From the NCBI GenBank assembly GCA_020073545.1, contig JAIQEZ010000002.1:29660-93659 (forward strand): a stretch of 64,000 nucleotides of DNA, given 5' to 3'. The position numbers and the translations under genes are program-made. Below, one piece after another: positions 8,731-17,860 of the stretch (positions are counted from its first letter, which is position 1; each line of letters starts with the position of its first letter). Under the pieces are notes generated by a model that did no database searches, had not been told where the DNA came from, and was given only the letters and a program-made list of their open reading frames with translations. This DNA is from Terriglobia bacterium (GTDB taxonomy: Bacteria > Acidobacteriota > Terriglobia > UBA7540).

Positions 8731-10151
8731 GGCTCAGCCAGAACGCGTGCGGCGCAAATTAGACGTGCGGTCGGTTCGGGTTCCTGCCGGGCCTTCAGGC
8801 TCCTGGTAAGAGAAACAGTTCCAGCTAGGAGAATAGAAGCCCACAGAACATAGGAGAGAAAGGTAGTGGCCCCGGCGGCGACTATGCCCCAGCGGGGAAT
8901 TAAATAGATGTTTAACAAAACGTTCACTGTGGCGCCCGCCAGGTTAGCCAGGGAGAGGATACTGGTATTTTTGGCAGCAAAAAGGACTGTCACGGCGGAC
9001 GAACCGATGACGAAGAAGATGTGCCCGGCGGCGATGAGTAACATTAGCCTCCAACTGGACCAGTAGCTCTCACCTACGAGCATGAGGGCTATGCGTCTGC
9101 CGACGAAGCAGAGGAGGATTGTCCCGGCCGAAGCGGCGGCAAGTCCGGCGAAAACCCTCAACCACAAGCTGCGGCTGACCGCTTGCCAGTCGCCCTCCGC
9201 GGCGCGGGTGTAAGTCCGTGACCGGCTTACCGTGTCCAACCATCCATTCAAAATCTGGTAGGGAAGTGACCAGAGACCGTAGTTCATCGTGTAGATCCCT
9301 ACTGCACTCAGGCTCAAGTAGTGCCCGACAACGTAACGGTCTGAGGTTGTAAGTACCCAGCCGAAAAACGTAGCCAGATATACTCCCCCAGCAAATCGGC
9401 TGGCCAGACCCCGCGAAGCCTGCGCCTCTTCCAGGCCGGAAGAACGAACGCTTGGCTGCGTTGACGGATGTCGGCGGTCAGCGAAAACAAGGACAAGTGC
9501 GAGCGATGCCAGGGCTTGGGAAAGGATGATACCGTAAGCGCCAGACAGACCGGTGACAAGGAGTCCAAGTAGAAGGGGAACTTGGCCCGCCTTGAAGAGT
9601 AAGGTCGCAAATGCCAGGGGCCGGTAGCGGCGTTGAGCTTCAAGATAGTTGTTGGTGGCACTGGCGTGTGGCTGAACAAAAAGCAGCATGGCCGCGGGAA
9701 GAACGAGACCAAGATACAGGTGATTCCCTGCCCAACGGCCTATTACTGCAATGAGCGCATAACAGATGGTGGAAAGCATTCCCACGCCCACGAGGAGCCA
9801 TCTGAAACGTGCGTAGTAGGAGTCCGCACTTCCTCCGTTCGCGTGGTCAAAACCGAGCCGCAGGTGCGCAGTCAAGAGGGGATTAACCAGGAAAAGGGTT
9901 AGGAGCCCGATCACGCCGAGCACAAGACTGGCACGACCGAACTCAGCGTTTGGGACGAAGGCAGCTATGACCTTTAGCGCGGCAAGTCCCCCCAAAACGG
10001 AGAATAGGTTGCCAGTCAGTGACCACCATGCATCTGGGAGGAGGGTGCGCGAACGAAGCTCCGGCAAATAGGCGTGGAGGACCTTCAGGGTTGCATTAAG
10101 CAGTCGGTTTCCGTGTTCGGCGCGCTGCAAAGAGATACTCACGTTCGACAA
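8727..10151 (-). CDS. Wzx-like polysaccharide flippase (MATE/MOP superfamily)
   Basis: A 474-residue integral membrane protein with about 12-14 predicted helices, starting near residue 47 (NLFSVLGGLAALKVIAAFVP) and ending before residue 460. The arrangement of paired hydrophobic segments, the FGRASLVLGVIG segment in the first third and SDRYVVGHYLSLSAVGIYT midway are characteristic of O-antigen/teichoic-acid flippases (polysaccharide_synt family). It would move lipid-linked repeat units across the inner membrane for the polymerases encoded nearby. The first codon appears to be TTG; a GTG four codons later is an alternative. The 3' end is coupled to a GT2 gene by ATGA. Confidence 0.85.
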   Translation of the reverse strand: MSNVSISLQRAEHGNRLLNATLKVLHAYLPELRSRTLLPDAWWSLTGNLFSVLGGLAALKVIAAFVPNAEFGRASLVLGVIGLLTLFLVNPLLTAHLRLGFDHANGGSADSYYARFRWLLVGVGMLSTICYALIAVIGRWAGNHLYLGLVLPAAMLLFVQPHASATNNYLEAQRRYRPLAFATLLFKAGQVPLLLGLLVTGLSGAYGIILSQALASLALVLVFADRRHPSTQPSVRSSGLEEAQASRGLASRFAGGVYLATFFGWVLTTSDRYVVGHYLSLSAVGIYTMNYGLWSLPYQILNGWLDTVSRSRTYTRAAEGDWQAVSRSLWLRVFAGLAAASAGTILLCFVGRRIALMLVGESYWSSWRLMLLIAAGHIFFVIGSSAVTVLFAAKNTSILSLANLAGATVNVLLNIYLIPRWGIVAAGATTFLSYVLWASILLAGTVSLTRSLKARQEPEPTARLICAARVLAEP

Positions 10152-10173
10152 CTGTGTGGCGCAGACTTATTCT

Positions 10174-10335
10174 CTAAGTTTGCGGCTTGTTTTCCGGCAT
10201 GACACCAGGAGCCGCGGAGTGCAAGAACGACCCCGGGCTTGTCGCCAGTGCGGCACGCGCCGCGAACCACGCAGCATTGGCGGGGATGTAGAGGCTAAAC
10301 TCCACGAGGCTGTGGGTAAGCAAGCTGCATCGGCC
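10174..10335 (-). pseudogene. remnant of the C-terminus of a second O-antigen ligase-like polymerase
   Basis: On the minus strand 10335-10234 encodes LLTHSLVEFSLYIPANAAWF followed by AARAALATSP; a stop is reached at 10174. This matches the last ~34 residues of the intact polymerase at 11188-12678 (LLVHSLADFNLHIPANAAWF, AACAAIATSP), with about 24 of 34 residues identical by eye and mostly conservative changes. The rest of such a gene is absent. The remnant lies just past the FkbM gene and overlaps its last 41 bases in another frame. FkbM is therefore bracketed by two copies of the same polymerase 3' end. Confidence 0.75.
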
Positions 10336-11101
10336 CTGCGTCGTGGCCCTCCGACGGCCATCCACTCGGCAAAGCAATCATCTCGTCAGACCGCTCCAGG
10401 TTGTTGTCACCGATCGCTCGTAACTGATACCCGAATGATTCAAGAAGCTGGCAACACTGTTGGTGAAGGTCTTGTCCGTGTGTAGCCAGAAAAACGGTTG
10501 GCCGCGTGTTTTCAAGCAGGAACGTCGCCCCGGTGAGAACCAACAGTTCAGCGCCTTCGACGTCGATTTTCATATAGTCCGGAGGGGGCAGTTCGCCTCT
10601 CCTAACCATTTCGTCCAGGCTAACTGTTCTGACTGTAAGGCAGCCGTCAGCAGCAAGGCGCCCCATCGAAGGGTTCGGTCCTGCGTCAAAATGTGCGACG
10701 CCAACACAGTCCGCAACCGCGGCCTCGATTACAGAAACGTTCTTTATGCCGTTGATCCGCAGATGTTCTTGAAGATAGCGAAGGTTCCGTGGGACAGGCT
10801 CGAACGCGAAGACCCTCCCCTGAGGGCCAACCAAGACCGACGCTAACAGGGTATAGAAACCGGTATTGGCCCCGATATCGAACACGACGCTACCCTTCGC
10901 CACCCTCTCTTCAAATGCCTTCCGTTTGTGGTACTCGTAGCTTCCCAGCCAGCAGCCGTGGTTGCTTGAGCCAGCTATCCACTTCAAGCCCCTCAGTTTG
11001 CCCTGAAGAATGGGGAGCACCGTATCTGGAGGAAGAAGACGCAAGGGACGACGGAGAGCCTTGCCCGCGAGCGATTTGTCAGATATTCCGGAAAAATCCA
11101 T
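10295..11101 (-). CDS. FkbM family methyltransferase
   Basis: A 268-residue SAM-dependent methyltransferase. Motif I is SVVFDIGANTGFYTLLASVL, followed by VFAFEPVPRNLRYLQEHL, the SLDEM segment and PDYMKIDVEGAELLVLTGA, all signatures of FkbM proteins. These O-methylate sugars in many polysaccharide clusters; the substrate here is unknown. I chose ATG 11099-11101, preceded by GAGG four bases upstream. A longer GTG-started frame (to 11245) would overlap the end of the polymerase gene by 58 bases. The last ~13 residues are encoded by DNA homologous to a polymerase 3' end read in a different frame, so the native C-terminus may have been replaced. Confidence 0.85.
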   Translation of the reverse strand: MDFSGISDKSLAGKALRRPLRLLPPDTVLPILQGKLRGLKWIAGSSNHGCWLGSYEYHKRKAFEERVAKGSVVFDIGANTGFYTLLASVLVGPQGRVFAFEPVPRNLRYLQEHLRINGIKNVSVIEAAVADCVGVAHFDAGPNPSMGRLAADGCLTVRTVSLDEMVRRGELPPPDYMKIDVEGAELLVLTGATFLLENTRPTVFLATHGQDLHQQCCQLLESFGYQLRAIGDNNLERSDEMIALPSGWPSEGHDAGPMQLAYPQPRGV

Positions 11102-11187
11102 TTTCCTCAACGCGGCACTGCCGGAAGCAAACAGGTTCGGCAATAGGCGAGGGTCGGATAAGTCGTCGACCGTCAAAGCTCGAAAGT

Positions 11188-12678
11188 CTAAGGCACTGCT
11201 GCCCTGGGCGGAGATGTAGCGATGGCGGCGCACGCGGCGAACCACGCGGCGTTGGCGGGGATGTGGAGGTTGAAGTCCGCGAGGCTATGGACGAGGAGGC
11301 CGCAGCAGCCGAGTGCGGCGCCGAACTGAATCCACCCGGCGCGATGCTTGAGTCGTTCGCGTAAATTCCCGAAGGCCAGCCAAAAGAACAACCCGAGCGC
11401 GAACAAGATCAGCGCTCCGCCGGCGATGCCCGTTTCAGCGAGCGCCTCAGCATAGTCGTTGTGGGCGTGGTCCCACGTGAGGTCGCCTGGAAAACCCTGG
11501 TACCGGTGGAAGACCGTCTCAAAGCTGCCCAGGCCGGCGCCTAGCCAGGGATGATCGCGGAGAATCCGCAGAGAGTCACGACTCGCAACTAAGCGCTCGC
11601 CCAGGCCTACCTCGCGCGAATGGGTGATGTCCACCACGGTCTCGAGCCGCTCCAAGCTTTGGCGCGGCGCCATCCAAACGAAGAGTAGTGCGGCGGCGAC
11701 GAGGGCAGAACTCCCCAGCACGGCCGTGGTTTTGCGCGCGCTCGCCGGCCCGCGCAGGAAGATAAGCACCGCCGCTAGCAGGACCTCCATCGCCAGGGAG
11801 ATCAGGCCTCCGCGCGAACCCGAGAGCAGCACGGACACAATCGGGATCAACACTACGCAGCCAAGAAAAACGGCCAGGGCGGTGGTCGAGGATTCCCGCC
11901 CCGCCCTGCTTGCGCCTGCCTGCTGGTAGGCAGGGCCGGCAAGCCGCGCAGGCAGGTTCTGCGGAACCTGTCCCGATGCTTCGGATGACACGGCGTGGGA
12001 AGGGGGTAGCGACGGGGGTTTGCGAAACGCTGTCAGGACGCTGGCAACCACTAGGGGGATCAACATCTCCATTAAACCCGCGTAATGGTTGTGGTTGACA
12101 TAGGGCCCGAAAGTCCAACCGGGGCTCTTCACCGTCCAGTAGATCAACCCGTGGCTCGAGAAGAACTGGAAGATGGCAAAAAGCGCCAGCAGAAATGCGT
12201 ACACGACGATCGTCCAGCGAAGTGTGTCACCCCGCTCCCCTATGGGGGCGAGGGTTGAGCGCGCGGGGGCCGATGCGCCGAGAAGCTGCGCAGCCATGAA
12301 AAAGAGAACGAGGTCTGTGGCGAGCTTGAGCAACGATTCCCGTGTGGCGACAGGATCCATCGTGAGATGACCAAAGAATTGGACCATTCCCAGGAAAAAG
12401 AAGAGCCCGGCGGGCACGTAGAGCGGTGACCAGATAATTCTCAGCGCCCCTTGTTGCACGCTGCCCATTGACCACAACAGAAGCAGAAGAAACGCCAGGA
12501 CCGCGAGCGCCCCCCAGGCCCATTCCTGGACGGCGCCAAAAGGCAGCGGCGCAGCGAGCAGTGTCGCTACCAGCAACGCGCGCGTGAGGGCAAACAAACA
12601 CGGCGGCGTCTTGGTCTGCTGGCAGCTTGCTTCCCTGAAAAAAGGGACCTTGGTATCAAGGGCGACTGATGATGGCAT
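11188..12678 (-). CDS. O-antigen ligase/polymerase-like membrane protein (Wzy_C domain)
   Basis: A 496-residue polytopic membrane protein with about 11 helices. The periplasmic loop carries the family hallmarks: LLSGSRGGLISLA, RILRDHPWLGAGLGSFE and DHAHNDYAEALAETG. Members either ligate O-antigen to lipid A core or polymerise repeat units; with a separate Wzy-like protein at 2623-4167 the division of labour is unclear. ATG 12676-12678 is preferred over an upstream TTG; neither has a good ribosome site. Residues ~232-259 (SGQVPQNLPARLAGPAYQQA and neighbours) are unlike the family and are encoded by a genomic palindromic repeat inserted in frame. Confidence 0.85.
   Translation of the reverse strand: MPSSVALDTKVPFFREASCQQTKTPPCLFALTRALLVATLLAAPLPFGAVQEWAWGALAVLAFLLLLLWSMGSVQQGALRIIWSPLYVPAGLFFFLGMVQFFGHLTMDPVATRESLLKLATDLVLFFMAAQLLGASAPARSTLAPIGERGDTLRWTIVVYAFLLALFAIFQFFSSHGLIYWTVKSPGWTFGPYVNHNHYAGLMEMLIPLVVASVLTAFRKPPSLPPSHAVSSEASGQVPQNLPARLAGPAYQQAGASRAGRESSTTALAVFLGCVVLIPIVSVLLSGSRGGLISLAMEVLLAAVLIFLRGPASARKTTAVLGSSALVAAALLFVWMAPRQSLERLETVVDITHSREVGLGERLVASRDSLRILRDHPWLGAGLGSFETVFHRYQGFPGDLTWDHAHNDYAEALAETGIAGGALILFALGLFFWLAFGNLRERLKHRAGWIQFGAALGCCGLLVHSLADFNLHIPANAAWFAACAAIATSPPRAAVP
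11904..11983. repeat. dispersed palindromic repeat inserted inside a coding sequence
   Basis: This 80-base stretch opens with CCCTGCTTGCGCCTGCCTGC, identical to 37949-37968, and closes with GGCAGGTT-TGCG-GGAACCTGTCCCGAT, nearly the same as 38014-38040. The middle differs between the copies. Internal complementary CTGCCTGC/GCAGGCAG blocks would form a hairpin. The other copy is intergenic; this one lies in the polymerase gene and keeps the frame open, adding about 27 residues rich in Gln, Ala and Pro. Confidence 0.7.
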
Positions 12679-12765
12679 GGCTATGACGTGCTGCAAACTA
12701 GGTCGTCAAGAGTGAATCGCCAAAGGTTGAAAGTCCGTCAACAAGGGAGCGGGGAACGATCTTGC

Positions 12766-14085
12766 TCAGCGTCCGACTTCTCGCCATGCGCCTACCGAAA
12801 CACCGTCCACCCAGAAGCTCCCCGATATCTCCATGGGGAAAGTCCGGCTGGGGGGGCGCCACACGGAGAGCCGCACGGCCTGGGTCGCGGCGCCCGTAGA
12901 AAACTTCAAGGTGACCAAGTGCCACGGAGTGGTGCCCACCGTTGTGGCCGTCGAGGCAGTCCAGCAGCCTGGGCAGGCCGTATCCGTCACACGCAGGCAC
13001 GGCCCGCTGTCGGAGGTGATGTCCCTGCTGCGGACGTAAGCCGCGAGCGTGTAAGCCTTGTTAGCGGCCACGGGAAGGATCTGGTAAACCGGCTCGAATT
13101 CATCGTTTTGGCTGACTGGGAAATCGACGCGCAGGCAACGCGCCCCCTGGTAGGCCGAGGAGTCGGCAAAATCAACGGAAACATAGGGCGACGGCGGTGA
13201 GCGCCAATCGAATCCCGCGTCCAAGGGCGGTTGTTCAAAACCGCCGTTGAACACCAAATTGCCCTCCTCGCTGTCCGCAGGTCTTGCGATGACGCCCCGC
13301 TGCTCGAGGTGCAACCAAACCGCCTGAGCTTCCTGGTACCGGCCGCGACTCAATAAGCGCTCGAGGTAGGGCTGTACGGCCACAAAGGGGAACGGCGAGC
13401 CCCCACCCGCTACCTCGGTCCAAGCCTGATGCGCAGTTTCGAAATCGTCATGCCCGCTCGTGAAATCCGCAAAGGCCAGCGCCAGCTTCGGATCTTCCCC
13501 CCCGCCCACGATATTTTCGAGAATCATCTTCGGGTTGCCATAGGCGCGCAGGGTTAGGTCGAAGGTTGGTGTCGCGTAGTCGGGGCTCAGCTCGAGCAAG
13601 CGGTGGAAGCAGGGCAAAGACGCCTCCGGCCGGTCAGTGCGCAAATAGTGGTTGCCAGCAACCCACCAAACCAGCGGCATCATGGGGGAAAGAAACAGTG
13701 CGCGCTGAAGCGCTTGGTCTGCGCAAGCGTCGTTATGGATAGATTCACACGCGGAGGCGAGGCTCAGCCAATAGTCGAATTTATTGGGATTTAACGCCGT
13801 GGCTCGCCGCGCTTGCGCAACGCCCTCGGCGAGGTTTGACAGCCCCAGCGAATCGCCATAAAGCTGGCTAAGCCGATCGTGAAGCGCCGGGTTGTCGGGA
13901 TCGAAGGCGAGACCCTTGCGGACCGCAGAAACCTCGGTCGATTTCCCCAACGCGGTGACCGCCGCAATCTTTATTGCCTCCGCGCTGCCCGCCAGCGTCA
14001 CCAGCGCCACCAGGGACAGAAATAATGCTGAACGCCGGCGAGACTTCAGCGAGAAATCAATGTAATCTGCAAAGAGAAGGCGCAT
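12766..14085 (-). CDS. exported TPR protein with C-terminal carbohydrate-binding-like domain
   Basis: A 439-residue protein. Residues ~18-38 form a signal peptide or anchor (SALFLSLVALVTLAGSAEA). Residues ~60-270 contain TPR-like helical pairs (LAFDPDNPALHDRLSQLYGD, ATALNPNKFDYWLSLASACE, LLELSPDYATPTFDL). Residues ~285-435 form a beta-rich module starting NLVFNGGFEQPPLDAGFDW and ending SFWVDGVSVG, the pattern of jelly-roll carbohydrate-binding modules. It lies between the Wzc kinase and the ligase-like polymerase, which suggests a periplasmic scaffold or chain-binding role in polymer assembly (inference). No clear ribosome site precedes the ATG. Confidence 0.75.
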   Translation of the reverse strand: MRLLFADYIDFSLKSRRRSALFLSLVALVTLAGSAEAIKIAAVTALGKSTEVSAVRKGLAFDPDNPALHDRLSQLYGDSLGLSNLAEGVAQARRATALNPNKFDYWLSLASACESIHNDACADQALQRALFLSPMMPLVWWVAGNHYLRTDRPEASLPCFHRLLELSPDYATPTFDLTLRAYGNPKMILENIVGGGEDPKLALAFADFTSGHDDFETAHQAWTEVAGGGSPFPFVAVQPYLERLLSRGRYQEAQAVWLHLEQRGVIARPADSEEGNLVFNGGFEQPPLDAGFDWRSPPSPYVSVDFADSSAYQGARCLRVDFPVSQNDEFEPVYQILPVAANKAYTLAAYVRSRDITSDSGPCLRVTDTACPGCWTASTATTVGTTPWHLVTLKFSTGAATQAVRLSVWRPPSRTFPMEISGSFWVDGVSVGAWREVGR

Positions 14086-14386
14086 GGGGAGGGAGTCAGG
14101 AGTTAGGATTCAGGACTCAAGACTGCGCCCGTTGGTAACACACCAGAGAAAAAGCCCGCTGGCTGTGGGCTATTCCTTCGTCATTCCCGCGATGCGTGCC
14201 TGCGCTTGCCTGCGACACGCAGGGCGGGAATCCAGAAGGTAAACACCATGTCACGTCCGCGGCTGCTCTCGTCTCGTGACCGCCTAGCGAAGTCCCGAGC
14301 CCGTTCTGCCCACACACGGCGCTTTGGTTGACTGCGAACACTTCGGCAAAGCACCCGACCAGGCGGGCAGGGGACTAGCTGGGAGG
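14086..14386. other. intergenic region with palindromic repeat
   Basis: No gene seen. It holds a short copy of the genome's GC-rich repeat around 14195-14230 (GCCTGCGCTTGCCTGCG followed by CGCAGGGCGGG). Confidence 0.5.
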
Positions 14387-16642
14387 CTATGCCCTGACCG
14401 CGTCGGCCTTCGCCGTTCGCTCGTTATCACCCGAGTGATAGTAGTAATGATTATGATAACCGTAATATCCGTCATGGCGCACGTCCACCTTATTGAGGAC
14501 GATGCCCAGAACCTTTGCCCCGACGTTTTGCAGAATCTTGCGAGCACGAGTCACGGCTCCTCGGACGGTCGCGCCACTCTCTATGACAAAAACCACCCCG
14601 TCCACGAAAGTTGAGAGGACCATCGCATCCGCAACGGGAAGCACGGGTGGGGAATCAATCACCAGGAACTTGAACTGCTTGCGCAATTCTCGGAGCATTG
14701 ATTCCATGGCAGAGGAGGAAAGCAGTTGCGCCGGGTTGGGTGGCTTGGGGCCGGTGGGGAGTGCCCAAAGAGTGGGTACCGGGGGAAACTGTCTCAGCGC
14801 CTCCTCGAGGCTGTGCGCTCCGGTCAGGAAGCTCGCGAGACCTTTGCCATTACCCAGATTGAGCGACTCAGCGATTCTGGGATGGCGAAGATCCGCATCG
14901 ATAAGCAGAGTCGGCTCTCCCCTCTGAGCGAGTGCGATCGCCAGGTTGAGAGCTGTGCTTGTCTTCCCCTCATTAGCCGTAGAGCTGGTGATCAATAACG
15001 CCTGGGGCGGCTGCGGGGCCGTCGAGAGTACCACCGAGGTCAGGAGAGTTCGAAAGGATTCTGCCAGCGCCGAGGAGGGTTGACTCAAAAGCGCTAATCC
15101 CTGTGTTGCTGCCAACCCGCCGTTGTTTCCTGGAAGCGATGGACGGGGTCGCCGAAGCGTATCGCGAGAGAATGGGATAACCGCCAAGGCCGGAGCGTTA
15201 GCCAGCCTCTCCGCCTCATCGATGCTCTTGATGGAAGTGTCCACAGCTTCTTGTACGAAGGCAAGCGCCAAACCGAGGACTAGTCCGACGGTCAGGCCAA
15301 TGAGGATATTGAGAAGCTTTTGAGGACGCACCGGCGACCTGGGAGGTTTTGCCGGGTCGATTACATGAATATTCGTTGCGCGCAGACCCGCTGAAACTGT
15401 CGCATCCTTGAGCCGCTGCAGGAGGTTGTCATAAAGTTGCTGATTTGTCTCAAACTCACGCTTCAGGAGATTGTGCTGGATCAGGAGCTGGTTCAGTGCC
15501 CCCACTTCGACTTTTTCTTTGGCGACGGCAGCCGTGAGGAGCCTCTCCCGACCCTGGGCTGCCATGTAATCATTCCTGATCCTCTCCACCATGCGTTTTC
15601 GCTCTCTCTGGATCAGCGACTGAATCTCATCCACCTGACTCTGCAGCCGCTCGGCTTTGGGGTGCTTCGGCCCGAACTGCTGCAAGGCATCAACGTATTG
15701 CGACTTCAGGTCAGCACACTTTTCTTCCAGCCGCTGCAAGAGGTCGTTTTGCGCAACGAAGGCGACTTGCGATTCGTTCGAGCGCACCAGTTCATAGACC
15801 GACTCTTTTTGCAGCCGATCGCTTTGGGCGTTAGTCAGGTCTCGACTCAGATCGGACAGTCTCTGCTCGACGACGTTCTCCTTGTCGCTGACATTAACAA
15901 TAGCGTTCTGCCTCTCATAATCGACTAGCGCCTGCTGTGACTTTTCGACTTTGGCTTTCAATTCATCGAGTTGGTGTTCCATCCACCCGGAAGCCTGACG
16001 AGTGGCGTCGTACTTCTCCCGAAAATTGTATTCGATGTAGTTACTCGCCAGCGCGTTTGCGACTTTGGCGGAGAGGCCAGGGTCGGCGCTCTCGAAACTA
16101 ACATTCACGACGTGGCTGTCGCGTACTTTCTGGACGTGCAGAGAGCCCTTGAAGGGCCCGAGGAGTCCATCGGGCGACGTTGTGGGTTTAGCTGAAAACG
16201 GGCTGTTTGCCTGCCGGATGGCGACGCCCCAGGCCGGATCTCTCGCCAGGCTGAGTTGCTCGATCGTGCGCTCCGCCAGGCTGTCGCCTTCGAGGACTTG
16301 AATTTGCGTTCCAATGAATGCTTCGTCGGTGGGGATCTGGCGAAAGAGGTCATTCAGCGATTGAATTTGAAGCGTGTCAGCCTCGATGTCCAGACGGACC
16401 GTGGCTTCATAGATCGGCGTCATCTTGAAAGACGCGATCGCAACCAGCAGCGTCACAATAAAGGTGACGGTCACGATCGTCCAGCGACGCTTGTTGATGA
16501 TGTTCCAATAGGTTTGCAGGTAGCTGAAGCTGTCGAACTCTTGTGCTTCGATATCGAGGACCGGGATAGCCGGCGAGTGTGCAGCTTCTGGCAAGTTCGG
16601 CCCTCGCGGCACGAGGGCCTGGTTATCAGGCATGGCCTTCAC
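14387..16642 (-). CDS. wzc: polysaccharide co-polymerase and tyrosine autokinase (Wzc/BY-kinase)
   Basis: A 751-residue inner-membrane protein controlling polymer length and export. A Wzz domain follows the first membrane segment (RRWTIVTVTFIVTLLVAIAS, ~53-72). A long periplasmic coiled coil spans ~200-430, and a second membrane segment lies after PRSPVRPQKLLN (~450). The cytoplasmic BY-kinase has Walker A SSTANEGKTSTALNLAIALA, Walker A' LLIDADLRHP and Walker B FLVIDSPPVLPVAD. The tail is a tyrosine cluster (YYGYHNHYYYH, ~726-736), the usual autophosphorylation site. The gene starts 49 bases after wza. GTG 16640-16642 or ATG 16631-16633 could initiate. Confidence 0.93.
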   Translation of the reverse strand: MKAMPDNQALVPRGPNLPEAAHSPAIPVLDIEAQEFDSFSYLQTYWNIINKRRWTIVTVTFIVTLLVAIASFKMTPIYEATVRLDIEADTLQIQSLNDLFRQIPTDEAFIGTQIQVLEGDSLAERTIEQLSLARDPAWGVAIRQANSPFSAKPTTSPDGLLGPFKGSLHVQKVRDSHVVNVSFESADPGLSAKVANALASNYIEYNFREKYDATRQASGWMEHQLDELKAKVEKSQQALVDYERQNAIVNVSDKENVVEQRLSDLSRDLTNAQSDRLQKESVYELVRSNESQVAFVAQNDLLQRLEEKCADLKSQYVDALQQFGPKHPKAERLQSQVDEIQSLIQRERKRMVERIRNDYMAAQGRERLLTAAVAKEKVEVGALNQLLIQHNLLKREFETNQQLYDNLLQRLKDATVSAGLRATNIHVIDPAKPPRSPVRPQKLLNILIGLTVGLVLGLALAFVQEAVDTSIKSIDEAERLANAPALAVIPFSRDTLRRPRPSLPGNNGGLAATQGLALLSQPSSALAESFRTLLTSVVLSTAPQPPQALLITSSTANEGKTSTALNLAIALAQRGEPTLLIDADLRHPRIAESLNLGNGKGLASFLTGAHSLEEALRQFPPVPTLWALPTGPKPPNPAQLLSSSAMESMLRELRKQFKFLVIDSPPVLPVADAMVLSTFVDGVVFVIESGATVRGAVTRARKILQNVGAKVLGIVLNKVDVRHDGYYGYHNHYYYHSGDNERTAKADAVRA

Positions 16643-16691
16643 CCCAGCAGATAAGGATTGTCCAGGAAATTCGGGCGTGCGTCACGCATCC

Positions 16692-17771
16692 TCACCAGTG
16701 CCAGATCAGGAGGCTGGTCGTGGTGTAGATAGCGGCTTCGGCGCCACGGCGCAAGGCCCGCTTTCCTGTGCTGTCCGCGACGAATAGGATGTCGTTGGCC
16801 TGCAGTCGGGGATCAGCCTCTCGACCTTCCAGCACGTTCTTCAGGTTAACCGCAATCTCTTCTCGTCCATTCGGCGCCGCCGCACTTTTCCGCATGATCA
16901 TGGCTTTCTTCCGGGCAGCCGTCGGTTTCAGATCCTCGGCAAGCGCCAGCGCCTGCAAGACAGTCATATCTACCTGACCGGTCTTCAACGGGAACCCTCC
17001 CGGCCGATTCACCGCGCCCACGACATAAACGATCCCGGCGCGTTGCACCGTGACTCTGTCTCCGGGATACAGGTCCACGTTGAAAGCGGGGTCCCCGGTC
17101 TCCTCCAACTGCTTGAGGTCCACCGTGAAGGTTTGAGCGCAAGGGGCCTGCCGGGCCGCGGACTCACACTCTCCGGATTGCTTCAAGGCCTGCATCGCAA
17201 TTCCTCCCCGGGTTATGAGGGCCGTCCCGCCCGCGTCATTCGCCAGGCCTTGTGCCTGCGAGAGGACGTCCAACAACGTCGCCTTTCCAAACAAGGGATA
17301 GATCTGGGGCGTCTTGACTGCCCCCGCTACGGTGATGGAATGGACGCGAGACTCCTTGACGGCCACCGTCACCCGAGGATGACTGTAGATTTCTGCCTTG
17401 CGGTATTTCTCGCTGATATGTTCGGAAAGCTGAGCAGGCGTCAGCCCCGCGGCTACGATGGCTTCGGAGAGCAAGGGCAGCTCGATCTGCCCGGCTGGGC
17501 TGACACGGTATTCACCGGAAATATCAGGGGAGTCATAGACGCTGACGATCAGGACGTCAGCCGGGCTAATAATGTAGTCAGGGAGGGCCAGGGAGGCAGA
17601 CGCCGCCGGTGAGGCTGGTCCCGATACGATTTCTGAGTCAGGGACGACGGCCCGAGGGGTTTGCGCGGCCAGGAGCGGACAGCAAGCCAAGATGAGCGCA
17701 CAGGCGGCCGCAAGCCTGTTTCCCATGAGCTTTCTCAGAAGGGTACGCGGAATGCCAGCCGATACTACCAT
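16692..17771 (-). CDS. wza: Wza-type outer-membrane polysaccharide export protein
   Basis: A 359-residue exported protein. The signal peptide is near residues 16-36 (MGNRLAAACALILACCPLLA). The Poly_export domain starts at PDYIISPADVLIVSVYDSPD, followed by an SLBB domain (SITVAGAVKTPQIYPLFG) and a second SLBB-like repeat (VYVVGAVNRPGGFPLKTGQV). The C-terminus is hydrophobic (YTTTSLLIWHW), matching the amphipathic helix that lines the outer-membrane pore in Wza. The ATG at 17769-17771 has AGGAG seven bases upstream. It forms the export channel with the Wzc kinase encoded next. Confidence 0.92.
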   Translation of the reverse strand: MVVSAGIPRTLLRKLMGNRLAAACALILACCPLLAAQTPRAVVPDSEIVSGPASPAASASLALPDYIISPADVLIVSVYDSPDISGEYRVSPAGQIELPLLSEAIVAAGLTPAQLSEHISEKYRKAEIYSHPRVTVAVKESRVHSITVAGAVKTPQIYPLFGKATLLDVLSQAQGLANDAGGTALITRGGIAMQALKQSGECESAARQAPCAQTFTVDLKQLEETGDPAFNVDLYPGDRVTVQRAGIVYVVGAVNRPGGFPLKTGQVDMTVLQALALAEDLKPTAARKKAMIMRKSAAAPNGREEIAVNLKNVLEGREADPRLQANDILFVADSTGKRALRRGAEAAIYTTTSLLIWHW

Positions 17772-17860
17772 TTCGGTTCTCCTGATTCTTTGCCCGGGGG
17801 GAGGTTTTCTGCCCGGTGGTCTCGTGCGTCATCACCTCTGACGCCAAAACCACGCGCCCC

